This document shows positions 32,801 through 42,222 of a DNA stretch of 64,000 bases, piece after piece. The notes under the pieces are model-generated. The model searched no databases. It had not been told where the DNA came from and saw nothing but the letters and a program-made list of their open reading frames with translations. The position numbers and the translations under genes are program-made. The stretch lies in assembly GCA_012064385.1 (NCBI GenBank), contig QRDG01001521.1, forward strand, positions 62,001 to 126,000, in the 5' to 3' direction. Each line of letters begins with the position of its first letter. The first letter of the stretch is position 1. This DNA comes from Puccinellia tenuiflora. Taxonomy: Eukaryota > Streptophyta > Magnoliopsida > Poales > Poaceae.

Positions 32801-33514
32801 CTCGCCAATGACTATGACGCCAAGGCCACGAAACAGGAAGAACGCTTTACGATGAAACGCAACGAGTTCCTGCATCAGATCGAGGGGCTCGAGGAGTCGG
32901 AGAGGGAATTGACCTCCCGCCTTCAGCACGCCCAGGAGGCGCTGGCTCGCGCGGAGAAGGAGATTGCCGCCCTGAAGGCTGACCTGAGCGACCTCCAGCA
33001 ACAGGTGGGGCCGGCCGCTGACCGCGCAGAGCAAGCGCAGGACTCCGCGCGGCACAACCGGGCCATGACGCGCCAGCGCCAGCTCATGCTCCACGAGTTG
33101 GTTCGCCGCGCGAACGCCATCGGGGACGACTTGAGGATCGAGGTCCCCCACCTTCCTTCCGGAGGGATCGACGACGAGGCAGCGCACACGCAATTCTTCG
33201 GGCAATTCCTCGGGGAGATTGAAAAGGTCGCGAAGCGCTTCGACGAGCGCGTTGTGGCGGAGAGCCGCGATCTCCTCGTCCTTGCCATCAGCCGCGTCTT
33301 CAGCAACCTTCTGAAGCTCTGGCCCTCGTTCAACCTCGAGGCCGTGATGGAGCCGGTCGAGATCCGCAGCAAGGCGGGGGAGGCCGCTGAGGTGCTCGCC
33401 AAGAAGTACGACCAAGTCTTGGTCGATGAAGATGAAGGCGACGGCGAGGGAGGCGCCCTGGGAGCAGGAGCTGGCGCGGATGGAGCGGGGACCTCGGGAG
33501 GCGCGACGGCCTGA
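29884..33514 (+). CDS. Tat element antisense gene, copy 1: Transposase_28-like, two exons
   Basis: Exon 1 is 29884-31334 and exon 2 is 31420-33514, separated by an 85-bp GT-AG intron (31335-31419). The joined frame is 1,181 codons with no stop. Residues 1-75 are Ala/Thr/Lys-rich. Residues about 78-300 resemble PF04195, 'putative gypsy-type transposon' (motifs LHLHPNSVLILAIFAYLCEA, RPSVALFRSFYSL, PRKWARW, RIAPLQ). Residues 360-480 are acidic and Ser-rich. A basic pair KGKKR and PKKRRLRK is formed across the splice. Exon 2 continues with an Ala/Pro/Glu-rich stretch, then about 350 residues of coiled coil and a folded C-terminal part. The gene lies opposite to the element's genomic RNA. Comparable antisense ORFs are known in Tat elements (Grande gene23 is an example I recall), and the function is unknown. 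Splicing is my inference from both copies. Confidence 0.8.
31335..31419 (+). other. Intron of antisense gene copy 1
   Basis: Donor GTGAGT, acceptor TTTTTTCAG, 85 bp, phase 2. Removing it joins the two long open frames exactly. The homologous intron in copy 2 is 43708-43793 (GTAAGC ... CCTTTCAG, 86 bp). An alternative acceptor CTTTCAG at 31357-31363 is not conserved in copy 2. Confidence 0.75.
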
Positions 33515-34741
33515 ACTCCTTCCTGTAGCTGGTCGCGCATGAGGCACATTATCGTGGTATTTCGGTTGTAATAACTTTTGTAACGACTTGCTTTTAGCTT
33601 TGGAACGTGCTTGTGAATGCCCCTTGGGTGGCTTTTGTCTTTTCCCTTCATGTCTTTTTCGCTCTACGTCTTAGGACCCTCTCTTAGCGCTACACCACCG
33701 CCGCTTCGGTATGTGCGAGTCAGTGCTCCACAAGTCCGGGGGGTGCGTGAGGCCTCGAGAAGTGAGAGCTCCGCGAAGCGCGATGCTTGGGGCTCCCCTT
33801 TGACGTGCAAGCAGCCCATGAGGCGTGGGAGAGAGAAAAGAGACTCGAGGGGCAAAAACCAGCAAGAGGAAATTCTACCAAGTCTTTGTACTTAGCTTGA
33901 CGGGGCGTTTCCGCCTTGGAGAGGGTGTTGGTGCCCTGGCGAGGCGTTGTTGCCTTGGAGAGGGTGCCTGATGCTTGTTTCCTGCACTTGGACGGATAGG
34001 CATACCCACGAGCAATAATAGATAGCTATAAAACTTGAGCCCGTAGGTTCCTTCATGTGTGTCTTACGAGGAGAACAAGCACCAAGGTTTTGGTGATCCT
34101 TGGTGAGTTGACGTGCGCGGGAGCTGACCCATGAGTTCAGAGCTCCTTGGGAGTTGACATGCATGAGAGCTGACCCGCAAGTTCAGAGCTCGGATCCCTT
34201 GAGTTTTAGGTGCTGCCGGGATGCTCCCGTGGCATGGCACCCTGCTAGCCCCCGCTCGTGAGATACACAGGAGGGATCATACGAGCGAGAAAGAAAAGCG
34301 AATAACACCGAAGCAAACAACACCGAAGCGACAAAATATGCTGGCGCGATGCGCAAAGGTTCAATTTGGCCTGAAACATAGGCTCATTACACTGGCCTGG
34401 CCAGAAGCACAAAAAATCCGCCATGCTCTTGGCATGGGGTCCACATTCTGTGGCTGAGACTCTCGAGGGGCGTGCCCGAGGCAGACGCATGTAGAGAGAG
34501 CTCAGGGGGCCCCTATGCGGGGGTGGCTTTTTAGCCTGCGTTCCACCATGACCGGCATGGGGATCCACCTCGCCAAGACATGGTGCCTGAAGAGGTTACC
34601 ATGCCGAGGCTTGGTGGCTTGGGAGTCTTCTCGAACGGCCCGCGGCAACGTGTAGTAGAGAGGGGAGCCCGAAATTTTTCCTCGTGGAGGGTGATGGCGC
34701 GTGGCTCTCCCTTGATGCAAAAAATTGCTCGCCGAGGGCGA
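33515..34741. other. Non-coding link between antisense gene and pol, with tandem repeats
   Basis: About 1.2 kb where the 3' ends of the antisense gene and pol face each other. It has short tandem repeats: CCGCCTTGGAGAGGGTG-like units (33897-33972) and two 47-bp units containing GAGCTGACCC..AGTTCAGAGCTC (about 34104-34197). The same region in element 2 is 45793-46035 plus 50641-51290. I see no third ORF. Confidence 0.7.
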
Positions 34742-37700
34742 TCAGGGGTAGAACTTGCGTAGGTGCTGGATGTTCCAGGGGTTGGCGACAGGGATGCCGT
34801 CCTCCGTCTCGAGCCGCGCTGAGCCAGGCCTGGCGATGTGCACGACTCTGTAGGGGCCTTCCCACATCGGTGAGAGCTTGTGGAGGCCTGCCCTGGAGAG
34901 GACTCTCCTCAGGACAAGGTCTCCTGCTTCGAGAGTGCGTGGGCGGATGTGGCGGCTGTGATAGCGACGGAGGTCTTGCTGGTACCTTGCTGCTCTCAGG
35001 GCCGCATTGCGGCGGAGCCCTTCAAGCAGCAGTAGGTCGTCGTTGCGGAGTTCGTCCACCTCAGCCTCCTTGAAGGCCAAGACTCGCGGAGAGCCATGAG
35101 TGATCTCGCTGGGGAGGACGGCTTCAGCGCCATAGACAAGGGAGAACGGCGTCTCACCAGTTGGCTTTGTTGGCGTGGTGCGGATGGACCAGAGCACCGA
35201 GGGGAGCTCATCGATCCAATGCTTGCCGCTGGCCTTGAGGCGGTTGAAGCTTCTCGTCTTGAGGCCCTTGAGCACCTCGGCGTTGGCTCGTTCGGCCTGC
35301 CCGTTGCTTCGTGGATGCGCCACCGAGGCGTAGCAGATTTGGGCACCGATGCTGCCGCAGTAGGACTTGAAGGCGCCACTGATGAATTGTGAGCCGTTGT
35401 CGGTGATGATGCGGTTGGGCACGCCGAAACGGCAGACCAGGCTCCTTATGAATTTTACCGCCGACTTCGCCGGAATGGTGCGCACAGGCTCCACCTCAGG
35501 CCACTTGGTGAATTTGTCGATGGCGACGTAGAGGTAGCGGTAGCCCCCGAGCGCTCGCGGGAAGGGTCCCAGCAGGTCCAGCCCCCAGACCGCGAACGGC
35601 CAGGAGAGCGGGATCGTCTGGAGTCCTTGCGCGGGCTGGTGGATTTGCTTGGCGTGGAATTGGCATGCGTCGCAGGTTTGGACGATTTCGGCAGCATCTT
35701 GAAGCACTGAGGGCCAGTAGAAACCACTCCGGAAAACCTTGCCTGCAATGGTGCGCGAGGAAGAGTGGTGGCCGCACTCGCCGCTGTGTATGTCGTTGAT
35801 GAGCTGGCGGCCCTCCTCGGCAGGGACACACCGCAACGCAACCCCATTGGGTCGCTTGCGGTACAGGTCTCCGTCGTGGAGGCAATAGGACTTGGCCTGG
35901 CGAGCAATTCTCTCGGCCTCTGCGTCGTCTTCGGGGAGGGCTCGGTTCTGCAGGTAGTTCTTGATCTCGTCGATCCAACCAGTGTCTTGTCGTACTAGAG
36001 TCAGCAGCAAGCGATCGCCCGAGGGCAACCCACAGTTTGGTGCTCCGCTCGGTGGGGCAGGTGGGAGCTCCTCGTCGATGCTGAAGTTGACCACAGGTTG
36101 CTTGACTGAGGCCTTGGTGAGCCTCTCCTCGAACACTCCAGGCTTCTGGGCTTCTCTTCTTGCTGCTCGCCGAGCAATTTCATCTGCCTCTTGGTTTTCT
36201 GCCCGTGGGATGTGCTTAAGCTCCATGCCCCTGAAGTGTTTTTCCAGCCTGCGTACCTCTTCAAGGTAGGCTACCATGTAGGTGTCCTTAGGCGTGTAGC
36301 TTTTGTTGGAGAAGTTGACGAGGAGCTGGGAGTCGCCCTTGATGAGGATGTACTTGATGCCGAGGGCGATGGCGGCTTTGAGCCCGGCGAGGAGGCCTTC
36401 ATACTCAGCGATGTTGTTGGAGACCTTGTCGCTGTCCTTAAAGCACAGTTGGACGGCGTAGTAGAGCTTGTCGCCTGTTGGTGAGGTGAGAACGGCGCCA
36501 GCCCCTGCACTCCTGGCCGCAAAGGCACCGTCGAAGTGCATGGTCCAGTGGCTTGGCGTCGTTCCTCCTGAGGCTGTAACCTCCTCCTCTGGGAGCTCTT
36601 CGTCTTTGCGCGTGTCCGTCCACTCGGCCATGAAATCAGCCAGCACTCTGCCCTTGATGACCCTGGTGGTGTCAAACTCCAGCTCGAAAGGTTGTAGCTC
36701 AATGCCCCAGCCTGCGACGCGATCTGTCGCGTTCGGGTTGCGCAGAACCTGCTCCAGGGGATATGAGGTGACCACCTTGATGGGGTGACCCTGGAAGTAG
36801 TGGCGCAGCTTCCTGGAGGCGATGAGGAGCGAGAAGAGGAGCTTTTGCTGCATGGGATAGCGCTCGCGAGCATCCCGCAGCACTGTGCTGACGAAGTACA
36901 CAGGGTGCTCGACGAGGGCAGTTGTTGGTGAGGTAGCGGCTGGCTCCTCCCCAGGCTCGGTGGAGTCCTTGGCGAGGTTTTCTTGGGGCTGGGGGCCTGA
37001 CGAGGCTGCTTCCTTGTCGGGGGGTTCTGGGCTTGGCGAGGTGGAGTTCTGCTTGTCGAGGACTGGCTCTTCTCTTTCAGCCACCAAGACCGCGCTTGCC
37101 GTCTGAGGAGTGGCTGCAAGGTACAGCTTCAGAGGCTCGCGAGGGCGTGGGGCGACCATGATGGGTGGGCTCGCCAGATATTTCTTCAAGTCCTCAAAGG
37201 CCTTTGCTGCTTCGGGGGTCCACTTGAAAGGACCGGACCTCTTCATGATCTTGAAAAATGGCAGCGCCCTCTCGCCGAACTTGGAGATGAAACGGCCAAG
37301 GCTGGCCATACATCCCGCTAAGCGTTGCATGTCCTTGAGGCGACGAGGGGGCTGCATCTGCTCTATGGCCTTGATCTTGTCGGGGTTGGCCTCAATGCCG
37401 CGGTGGGATACCAGGAACCCGAGGAGCTTGCCTGAAGGGACCCCGAAGACGCACTTGGCGGGGTTCAACTTGATGTTGACCTTGCGCAGATTGGCAAAGG
37501 TCTCCTCGAGGTCCTGGATGAGCGTGTCCTTCTCGCGAGTCTTGACGACGATGTCGTCGACGTAGGCCTCTGCATTCCTCCCCATTTGAGCTCCCAAGGC
37601 GATCCTCATGAGGCGCTGGAAAGTGGCGCCAGCGTTTTTCAGACCGAAGGGCATACAGACGTAGCAAAACACACCGCAAGGGGTGAGAAATGCTGTCTTC

Positions 37701-38146
37701 TCCTCGTCCTCCTTCGCCATCTTGATCTGGTGATAACCAGAGAAGGCATCCAGAAAACAGAGGAGTGCGCAGCCGGCGGTGGAGTCTACGATCTGGTCGA
37801 TCCTCGGGAGGGGATAGGGGTCCTTGGGGCAGGCCTTGTTGAGGTCGGTGAAGTCGATGCAGAGGCGGCTCCCTCCGGTGTGCTTGGGGACGACCACACC
37901 GTTGGCGAGCCAAGTGGGGTGGACCACTTCCTTGATGATGCTGGCCTTCTTCAGCTTGTCTACTTCCTTGACGATGAAGTCTTGCTTCTCTGGCGCTTGG
38001 CGCCGCGCTTTTTGCTTGACGGGGCGTGCGTTTGGGCACACGGCTAAGTGGTGCTCGATCACCTCCCTCGGTACTCCGGACATATCTGACGGTGTCCAGG
38101 CGAACATGTCAGAGTTTGCCCTGAGGAAGGCGACGAGCGCGCTTTC
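34742..38146 (-). CDS. pol: Gypsy pol of element 1: RT, RNase H, second RNase H, integrase
   Basis: Open from 38146 to the stop at 34742. Domains in order on the minus strand: RT with LCIDFTDLNKACPKD, FLDAFSGYHQI, MPFGLKNAGATFQ and the catalytic YVDD at 37553-37564; a first RNase H-like segment with a long Ser/Pro/Glu-rich insertion; a second RNase H (MHFDGA, NIAEYEG, IKGDSQLLV, about 36540-36150). The integrase has an H-H-C-C zinc part (GECGHH, CDACQFH), then core motifs WGLDLLGPF, RIITDNGSQF and AERANAEVLKG (the D, D, E residues). The tail ends in MWEGPYRV and NPWNIQHLRKFYP. The frame is intact after the TAG at 38147-38149. Dual RNase H supports the Tat lineage. It acts in cytoplasmic particles and then in the nucleus for integration. 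Confidence 0.92.
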   Translation of the reverse strand, partial: ESALVAFLRANSDMFAWTPSDMSGVPREVIEHHLAVCPNARPVKQKARRQAPEKQDFIVKEVDKLKKASIIKEVVHPTWLANGVVVPKHTGGSRLCIDFTDLNKACPKDPYPLPRIDQIVDSTAGCALLCFLDAFSGYHQIKMAKEDEEKTAFLTPCGVFCYVCMPFGLKNAGATFQRLMRIALGAQMGRNAEAYVDDIVVKTREKDTLIQDLEETFANLRKVNIKLNPAKCVFGVPSGKLLGFLVSHRGIEANPDKIKAIEQMQPPRRLKDMQRLAGCMASLGRFISKFGERALPFFKIMKRSGPFKWTPEAAKAFEDLKKYLASPPIMVAPRPREPLKLYLAATPQTASAVLVAEREEPVLDKQNSTSPSPEPPDKEAASSGPQPQENLAKDSTEPGEEPAATSPTTALVEHPVYFVSTVLRDARERYPMQQKLLFSLLIASRKLRHYFQGHPIKVVTSYPLEQVLRNPNATDRVAGWGIELQPFELEFDTTRVIKGRVLADFMAEWTDTRKDEELPEEEVTASGGTTPSHWTMHFDGAFAARSAGAGAVLTSPTGDKLYYAVQLCFKDSDKVSNNIAEYEGLLAGLKAAIALGIKYILIKGDSQLLVNFSNKSYTPKDTYMVAYLEEVRRLEKHFRGMELKHIPRAENQEADEIARRAARREAQKPGVFEERLTKASVKQPVVNFSIDEELPPAPPSGAPNCGLPSGDRLLLTLVRQDTGWIDEIKNYLQNRALPEDDAEAERIARQAKSYCLHDGDLYRKRPNGVALRCVPAEEGRQLINDIHSGECGHHSSSRTIAGKVFRSGFYWPSVLQDAAEIVQTCDACQFHAKQIHQPAQGLQTIPLSWPFAVWGLDLLGPFPRALGGYRYLYVAIDKFTKWPEVEPVRTIPAKSAVKFIRSLVCRFGVPNRIITDNGSQFISGAFKSYCGSIGAQICYASVAHPRSNGQAERANAEVLKGLKTRSFNRLKASGKHWIDELPSVLWSIRTTPTKPTGETPFSLVYGAEAVLPSEITHGSPRVLAFKEAEVDELRNDDLLLLEGLRRNAALRAARYQQDLRRYHSRHIRPRTLEAGDLVLRRVLSRAGLHKLSPMWEGPYRVVHIARPGSARLETEDGIPVANPWNIQHLRKFYP

Positions 38147-40569
38147 CTATTTGGGAGGCAGGTTGGCGCCGATGGTGACGCAAGCCCCCGAGCCACTCGC
38201 CTCCAGAGACACCTGTTTTGTCGCGGCCTTCTCCTGAGAGAACAGCTGCTTCTTCTTCGCGGGGGGCCTCGGGAGGGGTTCCTCGTCCTCGTCAGCGGGT
38301 GACGCCACCGCGGCAGCCTTGTAGGCCGCCTGCGCAGCGTACAGGGCGTCCGAGACCACGCCGCGGATGACAATGGTGCCACCCGAGCCAGGGAGCTTGA
38401 CGAGGTTGTAGGCGTGGTGGGTCACCGCCATGAATTTGGCGAGGGCGGGGTAGCCGAGTATGGCGTTGTAGGGTAGGCCGATGTGCGCGACGTCGAAGTC
38501 GATCAGCTCGGTGCGGTAGTTGGCCTGGGTGCCGAAAGTGACGGCGAGCCTCACCTGCCCCAAAGGGGTGGTGAGACCCTCTGTCACTCCCGAGAAGGGC
38601 CTGGTAGGCATGAGCCGCTCGTAGGGCACCTGCAGCTTCTCGAATGTCTCGACGGAGATGACGTTGAGGCCAGCACCCCCATCAATGAGCGTCTTAGAGA
38701 CGGCGATATTGTTGATGGTGGGGGTGCAGACCAACGGGATGGTGCCAACGGTTGAAGTGGACTTGGGGTGGTCGCCGGAGTCGAAAGTAATGGGGCACTG
38801 GGACCACTTGAGGGGCCTGGAGGCCTCGACTCCAGGAAGGGCTGCTGCGACCTCGCGAGCGAGTTGCTTGAAGTGGCGGTTGGAGCGAGGGGCCTGAGCC
38901 CCGCCAAGGATGCAAGCGGCTCCGCGAGGTACCTGGTAGCCTTCATCAGCCTCGGCAGGCAGGTTGTCGTTTGCGGGCTGGGCAGCGTTGGCCTGGGGGT
39001 TCTGCTGGTAGTTGTCGTTGTAGTTGTTGTTCCAGCGTCGCCCCCCGCGGCCGCTGCGGCCTCCGCCGCGGCCTCCGTTTGCCTCGCGAGCCTCGCGAGC
39101 CTCGCGAAGCCTCTTGATGTCGAAGCAGTCCTCGGTGGCGTGAGAGTGCCTGTTGTGGTAGATGCAGAAGGACGATCATCCTTCTTCTCAGGTCCTGCGG
39201 CTGGAGTGGCAGCTTGGCGAGACTGCTTGGCGTCAGGCTCTGCCGCGAGGACCGCAGTAGTCTTGCGCTTCTCAGAGGATTTCTTCTTCTTGGACCCCTC
39301 GGCGGGGTCCCCTGGCTCGTTCTTGACGAACAAGCGGCCCTCTTCAGCCTTGGCGCACTTGTCCGCCAAGTCGAAAAGCTTGACGACGGTGGTGATGTTG
39401 TCGTGGATGCCGAGCTTCTCGAGCATCCGCACGTCTGTGACCCCAGCCTGGAAGGCCGAAATGACCTGCGCGTCGGTGGCGTTGGGGATCTTGTTGCGCA
39501 CTTGGCTGAAGCGCTGGATGTACTTGCGGAGGGTCTCGCCGGGCTTCTGACGCACGGCGCGGAGGTCGTTGTAGGTGAGGCCGCGCTCGTACGTGCCCTT
39601 GAAGTTGGCGACGAAGCACCGGCAGAGCTCCTCCCAGGAGTTGATGGACTCGGCGGGGAGGTTGGTGAGCCATGAGGACGCAGAGTCCTTGAGGGCCATG
39701 GGGAACCAGTTCGCCATGACCTTGTCGTCGCCCCCGGCGGCCTGGATGGCCAGAGAGTAGAGCTGCAGGAACTCCAGGGGGTTGTTCTTGCCGTCGTAGC
39801 GCGGAGGGAGGTCCGGCCTGAACTTGACCGGCCAAACGACGCGACGAAGGCTGCGAGTGAACGCTGCCGTCGTGCCGTAGGTGACCGTGCCGTTGGCAAG
39901 GGTGGCGCGAAGGTGGCGCCCGGCGGTGGCGATGTCCTGGACGGCGCGGTTGCGGCGTTCTTGCCCGCGCTCGATGCTCACGCGTGCGTCCTCAGGGGCT
40001 CGCTGCACGATCTGGCAGTCATGCGGCGACGACGCGTGCGATGCAGCGCGGCCGTCGCGAGGAGGAGCCCCCGCTGGAGCAGGTTGCGGTGCAACCGGTG
40101 GAGCCGGAACGGGTGCGGGTTGGAGAGGAGGCGCGGGAGGTGCGCCGTGCGCCACGTCCCCCACGAGCGCAGAAGGAACCAAGGAACGAGACGGCGCAGG
40201 TGCCGCGGCGCGAGCGGCGCCGATGAGCTCGGCAACGCGGTTGAGCCAGGCCTCCTGAGCCGCCGGCGTGGGGCGGTACTGCAGCAGCTCCTGCGCCATG
40301 AGGAGCGCAGTCGCCGGGCTGGGCGCAGGGCGGCCCAGCGAGGAGGCAGCACGGTCCCGCGACGGGGGCAGGGAGGAGGCCTCCTCTTCGCCGAGGTCGT
40401 CCTCAGCGTGGTCGATGTCGTCGTCGTCGGGGTGCTCGACGCGGGGCTCGGGGTCGACGCGGCGCTCCGGAGCAGAGCCCCCACGCGGGCGGCCGCGCGG
40501 GCGGCCTGCGGGAGCGGTGGCGGCGCTAGCCGTCCGGCGAGCGAGACGTTCGGCACGAGAACCGGCCAT
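38147..40569 (-). pseudogene. gag: Gag-protease region of element 1, one frameshift and a TAG
   Basis: Gag starts at 40569 (ATG, about 50 bp after the LTR). The N-terminal half is Ala/Pro/Arg-rich. The capsid-like Retrotrans_gag domain (about residues 240-415) contains FRPDLPPRYDGKNNPLEFLQ and W..LPAESINSWEELC. A one-base deletion near 39168-39170, in the zinc-knuckle-like segment, shifts the frame relative to element 2, so the knuckle is lost. The protease lies in the correct frame downstream: IDGGAGLNVIS with the catalytic Asp codon at 38681-38683, then LGYPALAKF. Protease and RT share a frame but are separated by TAG 38147-38149. The long gag frame seen beyond 39168 is out of phase and not meaningful. 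Confidence 0.85.
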
Positions 40570-40599
40570 GGCTGTGTCGAGGATGAAGACGCGCCTCAG

Positions 40600-40620
40600 C
40601 CCCCTACCTGGCGCGCCAAA
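40600..40620 (-). other. Primer binding site region of Tat element 1
   Basis: Just inside the LTR the minus strand reads TTTGGCGCGCCAGGTAGGGG. The same sequence follows LTR3 at 53818 downward. I do not assign the tRNA with confidence. Confidence 0.6.
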
Positions 40621-41916
40621 TGTCGGAGATTGTCCCCAGGAACTAGGGGTGTCTCCAAGGTATCGTGTAAGGGGCTGAACACGGAGTCAAACAATCCACA
40701 ACGTGCTCCGGCGACGGTGCTCGTCAGGCTCGCTGCGGACGACACTGCAGAGATTGACACAAGGTATTACCCAGGTTCAGGGCCCTCTTGTGGAGGTAAA
40801 ACCCCTACGTCCTGCTTCTATGTATTGCACTGCTTGGAGAGTTTTACAGTACAAGGAGAGCTTGTCGAGCTCTAGGTGGCTAACAATGGCTACTTGCTGA
40901 TCTTCAGATCTAGGGTTAGGGTTTGCTAGAGCTGCACTAACCGAAGATCGAGCAGGATCGAACCCTTGCTAGGGCGTGCTCCTCCTCCTTTTATAGGCGC
41001 CCTGGGCCTCTTCTGCCCAAACATTTGGGCGGGAAGGGCTACCACATGGCGACGAAGGAGGAGGCGCGGTGCACCGTAAAGGTGAGGTCTACCATAAAGG
41101 TAAAGCTCGTGGACGCGGTCCACGGCAGGGGAACGGCGTCACCAAAGCTGAAAAGGGGCACCGACCAGCTGGACAGCGGGCTGGCGCTTGCCGAGGTGGG
41201 AGGTGACCCACAGTGACGTCGTCCTTGGAGCGTAGCTGCAGACTGTTCCCTTGTCACCAAAGAGGCAATACTCGTTGTCCGCTTTGCTTGGCTCCGCTTT
41301 GTTGACTGCTTTATACATGGAAATGGCAACTGCGGCGTTGTCGTCATCGCGCGTAGGCACGCGCGTCACTCTGCACACGGCGCAGAGCCCATGTGCGCTC
41401 TGCCGCGGGGGCAGAGATGGCTTCACGAAGAAAGCGCTTCGCGAGGCGAAAAGCCTCGCCAAGCCCTTCAGCTTGGTCCTTGGCAGAATTGCGGGCGGCG
41501 TCGGAGACGCCTTGTCGAGGAGCGATCCCTCGCCGAGGGAAAGAACCCTTGGCGAGGAGAAAAACCCTTCGCGAGGGGAGAAAACCTCGCGAAGCTCGCC
41601 AGGCTTGGAGAGCCTGGTCCTTAGCGAAATCATCCAAAGAATCTTGTGGGCCCTGGCAGGCCGGCCCGTGGTACCCTGGTNGCCCTTCAGCTTGGTCCTT
41701 AGCAGAATTGCGGGCGGCGTCGGAGACGCCTTGTCGAGGAGCGATCCCTCGCCGAGGGAAGGAACCCTTGGCGAGGAGAAAAACCCTTCGCGAGGGGAGA
41801 AAACCTCGCGAAGCTCGCCAGGCTTGGAGAGCCTGGTCCTTAGCGAAAATCACCCAAAGAATCTTGTGGGCCCTGGCAGGCCGGCCCGTGGTACCCTGGT
41901 TTCCACTGTGCCGACA
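40621..41916 (-). repeat. Tat LTR2, chimeric, with an N and internal duplication
   Basis: Starts TGTCGG and ends CCGACA like LTR1 and LTR3, but is 1,296 bp instead of about 1,069. The excess is a 218/219-bp near-duplicate (41463-41680 and 41682-41900) around a single N at 41681. In the duplicated part the left copy shares CTTGGCAG, GGGAAAGAACC and ATCATCC with LTR1. The right copy shares CTTAGCAG, GGGAAGGAACC and ATCACCC with LTR3. Confidence 0.88.
41681..41681. other. Single N: probable contig join
   Basis: The only ambiguous base in the window. It sits between the two copies of an LTR segment that would be an unmerged overlap or a false join. Confidence 0.9.
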
Positions 41917-42222
41917 GTAACCCCCGGGCCGCGATGGGCACGCCGAGGCCCATGACGAAGGCGAAGCGTCGAGGGGCCAAAGATGCCTGACAGGGCCGCG
42001 ACACGTGTCACGCAGCGGTTGCACCCGCGGCCACGACCTCCTCGGCTCCAACGGGCGACGCGGTGGGGCCCGCCACGACTCGAGTGCTGGCCAATAAAGC
42101 CTGGGCGCGCAGCCGGCGCCCATTACTTCTCCCATAACTCTTCCGCACACTTCTTCCCACGCCTCCAATCTCTCCAGGGAGCTCCAATCTCCAGAGTACT
42201 CTTCTTCTTCTTCGGCCGACCG
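41917..42222 (+). promoter_or_regulatory. Probable promoter/leader of antisense gene copy 2
   Basis: Nearly the same as 29577-29883, including the CAATAAAG box (about 42091) and the C/T-rich leader. This non-coding segment is far better conserved between the elements than the coding region after it. Confidence 0.45.

Larger units (their letters stand above)
28508..41680 (-). mobile_element. Gypsy (Tat-lineage-like) element 1
   Basis: Reading on the minus strand: 5' LTR (40621 upward, to the N at 41681), PBS region 40600-40620, gag, protease, RT, RNase H, a second RNase H, integrase, then an antisense gene (plus strand, 29884-33514), polypurine tract and 3' LTR (28508-29576). The dual RNase H and the antisense ORF between pol and 3' LTR are hallmarks described for the plant Tat lineage. 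By eye LTR1 and the readable part of the 5' LTR differ at about 14 positions plus small indels in about 1.06 kb. Left flank TCACT (28503-28507) is in element B. The matching right flank is not present. Confidence 0.85.

Noticed and set aside
31360..32808. Long minus-strand frame (482 codons) opposite antisense gene exon 2; similar frames at 44433-45770 and 32534-33547
   Set aside because: GC-rich shadows of the coiled-coil exon. Ser/Arg/Ala-biased with no domain, and they are not equivalent in sequence between the two copies.
38946..39899. Alternative frames over gag (for example 317 codons minus, 260 codons plus), repeated in element 2
   Set aside because: Overlap the recognisable gag domain in the wrong frame or strand; composition-driven.
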